DNA of 10,494 nt from contig JAEYRF010000207.1 in NCBI GenBank assembly GCA_023409615.1, positions 1 through 10,494 on the forward strand, in the 5' to 3' direction. The position numbers were made by a program, and so were the translations under genes. Of this stretch, positions 1 through 5,586 are shown in pieces (within the stretch, counting starts at the first letter, position 1; each line of letters starts with the position of its first letter). Origin of the DNA: Bacillota bacterium (GTDB taxonomy: Bacteria > Bacillota > Clostridia > Acetivibrionales > DTU013). The notes beneath the pieces were generated by a model. That model saw nothing but the letters and a program-made list of their open reading frames with translations. It searched no databases and had not been told where the DNA came from.

Positions 1-1125
1 GATTGGCACAAATGTCTTCTCCCTGGTATCCCTTCTTACAAGCACGACCTGACCTTTTTCAATATCTTTCGGCCCAATCTCAAGCCGAACCGGGACACCC
101 TTCATCTCATATTCGCTGAATTTCCACCCCGGTGACTTATCGCTGTCGTCCATCTTCACTCTTACAGAAGCTGACAGCCTGCTGCAAATCTCGGAGGCTT
201 TCTCAAGAACACCTTCCTTATGCTGGGATACCGGGATTACCACAACCTGAACAGGCGCCACTCTCGGCGGCAGTACCAGTCCGCTGTCATCGCCATGAAC
301 CATAATGATAGCGCCCATAATACGTGTGGACATGCCCCATGAAGTCTGGTGTACATACTGAAGCTGGTTATTGCTGTCTGTATACTGAATGTCAAAAGCT
401 TTGGCAAATCCATCCCCGAAGTTATGCGATGTTCCGGATTGCAATGCAATTCCGTTATGCATAAGCGCTTCGATAGTATAGGTTGATTCAGCTCCGGCAA
501 ATTTCTCCTTCTCCGTTTTCTGTCCTTTAATTACAGGGATGGCCAATACATTCTCACAGAATTCCGCATAGACATTGAGCATCCTGATCGTTTCTTCCTG
601 TGCATCCTCTGCGGTGGCGTGCGCTGTGTGCCCTTCCTGCCACAGGAACTCTAGAGTCCTGAGGAACGGGCGGGTGGTCTTCTCCCACCTGACAACAGAA
701 CACCATTGATTGTAAAGTTTCGGCAGATCCCTGTATGAGTGGATAATGTTGGCATAGTGATCGCAAAACAGCGTTTCAGAAGTCGGCCTCACACAAAGTT
801 TCTCGGCCAGTTTCTCGCTGCCGCCGTGTGTCACCCATGCCACCTCCGGAGCAAAACCCTCAACATGGTCCTTTTCCTTCTGCAGTAGTCCTTCGGGAAT
901 GAACATCGGCATGTAAACATTTTCATGTCCGGTCTTTCTAAACCTTTCATTCAGCCCGCTCTGGATATTTTCCCAGATCGCGTACCCATAAGGCCTAATG
1001 ATCATGCAGCCTCTAACACTGGAGTAATCCACCAGGTCAGACTTTTTTATCACATCGGTATACCATTGTGTAAAGTCCTTCTCCATCGAGGTAATTTCTT
1101 CAACAAATTTTTTATCCTGTGCCAT
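1..1125 (-). CDS. proS: Proline--tRNA ligase, short type-3 form (C-terminus outside window)
   Basis: Cytoplasmic class II aminoacyl-tRNA synthetase that charges tRNA-Pro with proline. The visible 375 residues contain the class II core: motif 2 region around RPTSE (113-117) followed by the FLRTLEFLWQEGHTAH segment (154-169), a motif-3-proximal block QSGTSHNFGDGFAKAF (229-244), HQTSWGMSTR (259-268) and motif 3 at GDDSGLVLPPRVAP (278-291). The anticodon-binding domain begins near 291. The short spacing shows there is no YbaK-like editing insertion, so this is the archaeal/eukaryotic-like form. Members are usually about 470-480 residues, so roughly 100 residues, including the C-terminal domain, lie beyond position 1. 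The ATG at 1125 is supported by an AAAGGAAG ribosome binding site at 1133-1140. A T-box leader upstream agrees with an aminoacyl-tRNA synthetase gene. Confidence in identity is very high. Confidence 0.97.
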   Translation of the reverse strand, partial: MAQDKKFVEEITSMEKDFTQWYTDVIKKSDLVDYSSVRGCMIIRPYGYAIWENIQSGLNERFRKTGHENVYMPMFIPEGLLQKEKDHVEGFAPEVAWVTHGGSEKLAEKLCVRPTSETLFCDHYANIIHSYRDLPKLYNQWCSVVRWEKTTRPFLRTLEFLWQEGHTAHATAEDAQEETIRMLNVYAEFCENVLAIPVIKGQKTEKEKFAGAESTYTIEALMHNGIALQSGTSHNFGDGFAKAFDIQYTDSNNQLQYVHQTSWGMSTRIMGAIIMVHGDDSGLVLPPRVAPVQVVVIPVSQHKEGVLEKASEICSRLSASVRVKMDDSDKSPGWKFSEYEMKGVPVRLEIGPKDIEKGQVVLVRRDTREKTFVPI

Positions 1126-1189
1126 ACACACACTTCCTTTCAATTTTATCCTAATAATAATACAAATCGCCGATTATCATGTGTCCCCG

Positions 1190-1271
1190 TTTTGCAGACG
1201 TCAGAAGCAAGGAATGGATTTTTGCATCCGCCGGCTGCCGCAGCAGTCCGTCGCTTATCACATCTGCAAAA
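1190..1271 (-). other. Long-range stem in the proS leader downstream of the T-box terminator
   Basis: TTTTGCAGA (1190-1198) and TCTGCAAAA (1263-1271) are perfect 9-bp inverted repeats. With a G-U wobble and two more pairs the transcript stem reaches 12 bp and encloses about 58 nt, which holds a small CTGC/GCAG hairpin near 1232-1246. One arm is made from the U-tract of the T-box terminator, so this stem would form only in transcripts that read through. Its role is unknown; it might protect the proS mRNA or affect the choice of structure. Seen directly in the sequence; function not shown. Confidence 0.4.
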
Positions 1272-1306
1272 AATAAAACCGTCCCTGAATACATATACAG
1301 GGACGG
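1268..1306 (-). terminator. Intrinsic terminator of the proS T-box leader
   Basis: The transcript can form a perfect 9-bp stem, CCGTCCCTG (1279-1287) with CAGGGACGG (1298-1306), with a 10-nt loop, followed immediately by a U-rich tract (TTTTATTTTTT on the minus strand, 1268-1278). The 5' arm (1300-1306) is shared with the antiterminator, as expected for T-box attenuation. Terminator and antiterminator are therefore mutually exclusive. Confidence 0.92.
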
Positions 1307-1453
1307 ATAAACTCCGCGGTACCACCCAATTTGGATACCCCAACTCATAAAGCTTATATCGCAGCTGACACGGCTACCTCATCGGCAGCATCTCGGGGGT
1401 GGGAAGAAAGGTTTTGCCCTTTCGCAGTCCCGTCATCGACGTTTCCTTTATTG
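1279..1453 (-). promoter_or_regulatory. T-box riboswitch leader of proS
   Basis: The minus strand carries the hallmark T-box sequence GGGTGGTACCGCGG (1327-1314). The antiterminator can be drawn as GGG / bulge TGGTACC / GCGG / loop / CCGT / CCC (1327-1300). The UGGU of the bulge would pair with the 3' end ACCA of an uncharged tRNA with discriminator A73, as in bacterial tRNA-Pro. Upstream are a GCTGCC-GATGA-GGTAGC hairpin (1373-1389) and a GGGA..GAAAGG/CCTTTC..TCCC hairpin (about 1387-1430) that probably belongs to stem I. A C-rich run just after this (around 1390-1398) could offer proline codons (CCC/CCG), but I could not fix the specifier position. The leader should permit proS expression when uncharged tRNA-Pro accumulates. 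From the inferred start it is only about 185 nt, and stem I looks short. T-box identity is secure; the stem I model is not. Confidence 0.93.
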
Positions 1454-1459
1454 TGAAAC

Positions 1460-1488
1460 AGTATAATACAATCACCAATTGCTGTCAA
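1460..1488 (-). promoter_or_regulatory. Sigma-A promoter for proS
   Basis: On the minus strand TTGACA (1488-1483) is separated by 17 bp from TATACT (1465-1460). This matches the vegetative consensus at 11 of 12 positions with ideal spacing. Transcription would start near 1453, immediately upstream of the T-box leader. I see no intrinsic terminator between the end of the aldo/keto reductase gene and this promoter. Confidence 0.85.
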
Positions 1489-1495
1489 GCCGCTT

Positions 1496-1536
1496 CTATT
1501 TTGTAATTTCACTGCTTCGCTATTTTGTAATTTCAC
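1496..1536. repeat. 17-bp direct repeat duplicating the end of the aldo/keto reductase gene
   Basis: CTATTTTGTAATTTCAC occurs at 1496-1512 and again at 1520-1536, a 24-bp period. On the minus strand the upstream copy is the end of the reductase gene (codons for EITK and the TAG stop). The second copy repeats EITK-stop in the same frame after the stop. It looks like a local tandem duplication of the gene's last codons. Confidence 0.85.
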
Positions 1537-2539
1537 CGTTCAGATCCCAAAGATCGGTCCAATCCTTAGCGCCGTCCCAGAGAAATACTTGTCCCTTGAT
1601 GAGGCGGCAATTCTTGTCGACCTTCTCAAGCTCCTTCATTTCTGCATCTGTAAGAAGATCCTCAATTACGCAGCGAAGATTGCTCGCGTACTCATTGCGA
1701 TAAATGGAGAATGGTATTGGAGTCTGCCCGCGCTGGACAGCCCACTTGATGCAGATAACTGCCGGATGTACATTGTGAGCTTTTGCAATTTTCACAACAG
1801 TCGGATCTTCAATATCAACAACATCATCAGGTGTTTTATCTCTGTCAGGACGTGTAGGAGAACCAATCGGGCAGAAGCCGATGGGCTGTATTCCCACCTC
1901 TTTACAATAGTTATAAAGCTCAGGCTGCTGGAAGCATGGGTGCAGTTCCATTTCATTGACTGAAGGCATGATGGTGGCATCACGGACTACCAGTTTCAGC
2001 TTTGGTACTGTCATGTTAGAAGTACCGATATGCCTCACAAGCCCTGCTTTGACAAGTTTCTCCATCTGATACCAGGTCTCCATGTATTCTTCATGAATAT
2101 AAGGCCTTGCATCCTTGTTGTGATAATCCGGCGCCGCACCCTTCGGATGGAAATTCGGGAAAGGCCAGTGGACAAAGTAAAGATCCAGGTAATCCAGCCT
2201 CAAATCTTTAAGAGTCTGGGCACAGGAAAGCAGAACATCGCCCTTGCCGTGCTTATCATTCCACAACTTAGAGGTAATAAACAGATCTTCCCTTTTAATG
2301 CCGGTCTTCATAATGTCTTCAAATACTTCTCCAATCAAGTGCTCATTACCATAAACAGAAGCACAGTCAAAAAGCCGGAAACCGACTTCGGCGGCACCCT
2401 TTACTGCAGACGCAATATCCTCGGCTGTGAATCTGTCAGAGCCGAACGTCCCCATTCCGATTACAGGCATCTTGCTGCCACCGCGAAGCGTTCTCTGCGG
2501 GATAAGCTTTGGATCAATTACATCACTTTTATAATCCAT
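1520..2539 (-). CDS. Aldo/keto reductase (aldose/xylose reductase-like)
   Basis: Cytoplasmic nicotinamide-dependent oxidoreductase that in this family reduces aldoses or other carbonyls to alcohols. The 339-residue protein has the complete AKR tetrad: D58 and Y63 in DCASVYGNE, K91 in TSKLW and H124 in VHWPF. The barrel strand motifs GTSNM (172-176) and ELHP (198-201) are also present. A long loop after VHWPF (about 126-150) resembles that of xylose-reductase-type AKRs. The usual NADP-binding motif IPKS..(R)..N is changed to IPFSIYRNEYASN (275-287), with F277 in place of Lys and E283 at the position expected for Arg, which suggests NADH rather than NADPH use. I chose ATG 2539 because GGAG at 2550-2547 sits 7 nt upstream; the ATG at 2560 would read through that site. 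Last gene of the operon. The true substrate is unknown. Confidence 0.93.
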   Translation of the reverse strand: MDYKSDVIDPKLIPQRTLRGGSKMPVIGMGTFGSDRFTAEDIASAVKGAAEVGFRLFDCASVYGNEHLIGEVFEDIMKTGIKREDLFITSKLWNDKHGKGDVLLSCAQTLKDLRLDYLDLYFVHWPFPNFHPKGAAPDYHNKDARPYIHEEYMETWYQMEKLVKAGLVRHIGTSNMTVPKLKLVVRDATIMPSVNEMELHPCFQQPELYNYCKEVGIQPIGFCPIGSPTRPDRDKTPDDVVDIEDPTVVKIAKAHNVHPAVICIKWAVQRGQTPIPFSIYRNEYASNLRCVIEDLLTDAEMKELEKVDKNCRLIKGQVFLWDGAKDWTDLWDLNGEITK

Positions 2540-2630
2540 GTTTTTTCTCCTTTTTATCATATATTTTCAATTTCAAATTTAGTTCAAAAAATGCGGTTAA
2601 ATGGCCGAATGAAACATTTCAACGAATATC

Positions 2631-3062
2631 TCACTCGACTACAACACCTTTTTTAAGAATTATGTTGGCGTACAACGCCTTTTCTCCCGTAGCAACGATA
2701 GCGTATGCTTTCTTGGCTCTTTCATAGAAAGCAAAGCGTTCCATGTTCTCAAACTTGTTATTTACCGGCTCGTGTTTCTTAACAATGTCCTTATAAACGT
2801 CCCAAATAGGAGTTTCCACCTTATCTCCGGGAACCACTTGCATCAATACGGCAGGAGTCTCAACATACGGATCAAGAGGGAATAATTTCAGTATAGCGTC
2901 CAGAATATCAGGAACGCTGTGCCCATCACACCTTACAAGTCTTTGGGCATAAGCTGCTGCCGGGAAATTACCGTCGGATAAGACAATTTCATCTCCGTGC
3001 CCCATTTCCATAAGAATTTTCAGAAGTTCAGGGGGAATGATTGCCGGAATTCCTTTTAACAT
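2631..3062 (-). CDS. fucU: RbsD/FucU-family sugar mutarotase (L-fucose mutarotase-like)
   Basis: Cytoplasmic mutarotase that interconverts the anomers of a reducing sugar; characterised FucU acts on L-fucose and RbsD on D-ribose. The 143-residue length fits FucU (E. coli about 140). The N-terminus closely follows FucU: PPELLKILMEMGHGDEIVLSD (10-30) with H22, D24 and D30. The C-terminal block RFAFYERAKKAYAIVATGE (109-127) with R109, Y113 and Y120 is the family signature, followed by NIILKKG. ATG at 3062 has an AAAGGATG ribosome binding site about 10 nt upstream. There is no fucose isomerase, fuculokinase or fuculose aldolase in the window, so the sugar need not be fucose. It would fit as the step that supplies an open-chain or correct anomer to the reductase next to it. 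The family is clear; the substrate is inferred only. Confidence 0.9.
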   Translation of the reverse strand: MLKGIPAIIPPELLKILMEMGHGDEIVLSDGNFPAAAYAQRLVRCDGHSVPDILDAILKLFPLDPYVETPAVLMQVVPGDKVETPIWDVYKDIVKKHEPVNNKFENMERFAFYERAKKAYAIVATGEKALYANIILKKGVVVE

Positions 3063-3092
3063 GTCGCATACATCCTTTCAATTTATAATTAC

Positions 3093-3111
3093 CGTAAGCG
3101 AATCGCTTACG
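3093..3111. repeat. 19-bp near-perfect palindrome between the gatZ-like gene and fucU
   Basis: CGTAAGCGA and TCGCTTACG form 9-bp arms around a single central base. In RNA this would be a hairpin of 7 bp with a 5-nt loop. There is no U-tract after it on the minus strand, so it is not a usual terminator. It does not resemble the AAACGTT operators of this region. It may be an operator for another regulator or an mRNA-processing or stabilising hairpin that sets the level of fucU and akr. Confidence 0.7.
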
Positions 3112-3136
3112 ATTCATTCAGAAAGCTTTTAACGCT

Positions 3137-4450
3137 TCACTGTTTGCAGCCGTAGATATACTCATCAATACAATTGACTACTCTGTCCTTTATCAGGCTC
3201 TCCGGATTATTATCCAGCTGCCCGTTTCTCACTTTGGTGTATTGTATTGGCATGTACTGGCTTAATAGTGTAAGTGGGATTTTTACAGTATTCAGATTAC
3301 GAATCATTGCAGCGACCGCTTCCTTCACCTCAGGAACAGGCAAGTAATATCTGCACCTGTCAGAGAAGCTATACTTCCTGGCCAGCCTCAACTTATCCTC
3401 ATTGCCGTGATAATGCTTTTTCCAGTTATCAGGGCTTTTCAGCATTGTATCCTCAAGCACGTCAATAAAACCGGAAGGCCTTATATCATCTGCATTTGCG
3501 AATAGTTCATTTTCTATCATCGCCATTGCAAATAGCGCCTCTCTCAATGCAAATGTCAATGCAGGTCCCACCTTAAGAATTGCTATTCCATCCTCAACCA
3601 TTTCTCTAAAAGCTTTCGGTGTTTGATAATCTGTCGAATGGCCTTCAAATATAAGGCTGGAGTATTTCCTGAGTGAATTGCATAGCTCGCTGGCCGCCTG
3701 TCTGTTGTATTCATGAATGCTCTCATCTCCAAACTCGACTCCAGGCTGCACAACAACTGCAATCACATTCTCCCATGCAGTTTCCAACCGGCGCCTGCCA
3801 AACGCTTCTTTGAAAATTCCGACGGTTTCTTCAAAATCACTTGTCCTCGTAACCTGTACCCCGTCCTCTTCCTCCTGGCTGCCTCCCGGAATCGGTACCT
3901 CACTTCCGATAACATACACCGGGTGAAGCGCGTCCGGATCGATTGCCTTTAGTTTCACATAAGCCGCTTCAGCGACCTCTGCCAGTAAAGCGCCTCTTTC
4001 TGCAATAACCATCGTATCAAGCTTTTCGTTCAGGTTATCATCTCCAAGATGCATACTGGTATCGATATGAATCTTTGTAAAGCCGGCCAGCACAAACTGA
4101 CGAATCAGCTCCTTAGATTCCTCCATTGCCCTGGCTGCCGGCAGACCTTTCCATGTGAGCGGGCCAAGATGGTCGCCTCCAAGTATGATCTTATCCTTCG
4201 GAAAACCTGTTTTATCGGCAAGCGAATAGACAAAATCCCTGTAATCAGCCGGTTTCATTCCGGTATATCCACCATATTGGTTGACCTGATTTGCAGTTGC
4301 TTCAATTAGCACCACATCATTGTCCTTCATCGCTCTTTCCATGACCGCTTCAATGACAAGATCACTTGCGGTGCATGCTGAGTAAATACCCACCGGAACA
4401 CCATTTTTCTGTTGTATTACTATGTTTCTCATCGGATGCAGCTTTTGCAT
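3137..4450 (-). CDS. GatZ/KbaZ-family protein, possible ketohexose-6-phosphate 4-epimerase
   Basis: The GatZ/KbaZ family was first known as the non-catalytic partner of tagatose-1,6-bisphosphate aldolase (GatY/KbaY); later members were shown to be D-tagatose-6-phosphate 4-epimerases. This 437-residue protein has the family blocks in order: GIYSACTASD (21-30), GGDHLGP (91-97, the metal-site region), KIHIDTSMHLGDD (126-138), VYVIGSEVPIPGG (178-190), VVQPGVEFGDE (233-243), EGHSTDYQTP (269-278) and KVGPALTFALREA (293-305). Length is normal. ATG 4450 follows a GGTGGAGAGG-type ribosome binding site. No class II GatY/KbaY aldolase lies in the window, which favours an independent epimerase role (inference). 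Together with the kinase and dehydrogenase it would convert a ketohexose-6-phosphate such as tagatose-6-P to fructose-6-P. Confidence 0.9.
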   Translation of the reverse strand: MQKLHPMRNIVIQQKNGVPVGIYSACTASDLVIEAVMERAMKDNDVVLIEATANQVNQYGGYTGMKPADYRDFVYSLADKTGFPKDKIILGGDHLGPLTWKGLPAARAMEESKELIRQFVLAGFTKIHIDTSMHLGDDNLNEKLDTMVIAERGALLAEVAEAAYVKLKAIDPDALHPVYVIGSEVPIPGGSQEEEDGVQVTRTSDFEETVGIFKEAFGRRRLETAWENVIAVVVQPGVEFGDESIHEYNRQAASELCNSLRKYSSLIFEGHSTDYQTPKAFREMVEDGIAILKVGPALTFALREALFAMAMIENELFANADDIRPSGFIDVLEDTMLKSPDNWKKHYHGNEDKLRLARKYSFSDRCRYYLPVPEVKEAVAAMIRNLNTVKIPLTLLSQYMPIQYTKVRNGQLDNNPESLIKDRVVNCIDEYIYGCKQ

Positions 4451-4486
4451 ACCTCTCCACCTTCTTTTTATATATTTAGCAGTCAG

Positions 4487-5533
4487 TCACTCATTAATCA
4501 ACAAAATTTTACCCTTTACCATACCGGGTGTATTATACATATTAAATGCTTCTGCAGCCTTTGACATGGGAAGCTTTTTAAAGATCAGGCTCTCATCGAA
4601 CTTTAACGCACCTGTTGAAAAATAATATGCTGTGTCCTTCCACTCACTTCCGGGGAAAGGAGCACTATAGGACATCCACGAGCCAGTCAGCTTGAATTCC
4701 TTTCTGTTAATGTTTTCGAAAAGTCTCGGCGTAAAGGTAATGTCCCTCGTAGGCGTACCAATAAAGCATACGCTTGATTTGTTTCCTGCAAGTTCAAATG
4801 CCAGCTTTTCAGTGATATCTACACCTGCAGTTTCATATACAAAACCAAATCCATTTCCATCGGTAAGCTCCATCGCTTTTTCTTTAAATCCCTGATCGAG
4901 GGTGTTGATTGTAACGTCTGCCCCCAGCTTTTTGGCAAGAGCAAGTCTGTCATTGTCAATATCAAATACAAAGACCCTCCTCGCACCGAATATCCTTGCC
5001 CATTGCGCTGTGAAAAGGCCTATCGTTCCGCCGCCAAGGATGGCAACATCCTTTCCGCCACGGTAGTCGGCACACCATAGGCCATGAAGAGCTACCGTAG
5101 ATGGTTCAAAAAAAGCGCCTTGTTCAAAGCTCACATTGTTGTCAAACTTCACAGCATTTCTTTCAGGAACTTTCACATATTCTGCAAAGCTGCCCTGTTC
5201 TCTTGAACCGATGAAACTATAAAACTTGCACAATGCATAATTCCCCTTCTGACAATCATCACACTCCATGCATGGTAGAAGCGGAGCGCCTGAAACCCTG
5301 TCACCGGGTTTTAATGTCGTTACACCTTCTCCAATCTCAACAACCTCTCCTGAGAATTCATGACCTAAAACAATGGGGAAATAGTGTGCCGTGCCGGAAT
5401 TGACCCTCGGAATATCAGAGCCGCAAATACCGGTCGCCTTTACTTTTACCAGTACCTCACCGGCCCCTGCTACGGGGTTTGGATAATCCTCGTATCTAAG
5501 ATCACCTTTTGCATGTAAAACAGCTGCTTTCAT
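4487..5533 (-). CDS. gatD: Zinc-dependent polyol(-phosphate) dehydrogenase, galactitol-1-phosphate 5-dehydrogenase-like
   Basis: Medium-chain zinc dehydrogenase of 348 residues, expected to oxidise a polyol or polyol phosphate to the ketose. Catalytic zinc ligands are visible as C37 (GICGSD), H58-E59 (GHEFSG) and E143 (FFEPSTV). Structural zinc cysteines are C88, C91, C94 and C102. The Rossmann motif is GGGTIG (167-172), with the strand-2 acidic residue D191 that favours NAD. Resemblance to E. coli GatD is unusually close in diagnostic stretches: CGSDIPR, AHYFPIVLGHEFSG, the LLPC cysteine segment, and GSWMSYSAPFPGSEW (284-298). ATG 5533 follows GAGAGGTG. No PTS IIABC genes are present, so the substrate may be the free polyol rather than the phosphate. 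Family and fold are certain; galactitol specificity is likely but unproven. Confidence 0.9.
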   Translation of the reverse strand: MKAAVLHAKGDLRYEDYPNPVAGAGEVLVKVKATGICGSDIPRVNSGTAHYFPIVLGHEFSGEVVEIGEGVTTLKPGDRVSGAPLLPCMECDDCQKGNYALCKFYSFIGSREQGSFAEYVKVPERNAVKFDNNVSFEQGAFFEPSTVALHGLWCADYRGGKDVAILGGGTIGLFTAQWARIFGARRVFVFDIDNDRLALAKKLGADVTINTLDQGFKEKAMELTDGNGFGFVYETAGVDITEKLAFELAGNKSSVCFIGTPTRDITFTPRLFENINRKEFKLTGSWMSYSAPFPGSEWKDTAYYFSTGALKFDESLIFKKLPMSKAAEAFNMYNTPGMVKGKILLINE

Positions 5534-5586
5534 TTACTATCACACCTCTCATTTCTATATAGTCCCTGCAAAAAAACCTGATTCGC

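Noticed and set aside
925..1350. 141-codon open frame on the plus strand across the proS start and leader
   Set aside because: It overlaps the proS N-terminus, the T-box and the terminator in antisense, and no motif supports it.
2540..2630. Short CGG..CCG pairing followed by six T residues before the reductase gene
   Set aside because: A 3-bp stem is too weak to be a terminator, and it would cut the operon just before its last gene.
2030..2656. 208-codon open frame on the plus strand
   Set aside because: It lies antisense over the aldo/keto reductase gene and the translation has no recognisable family features; it is a shadow of a well-supported gene.
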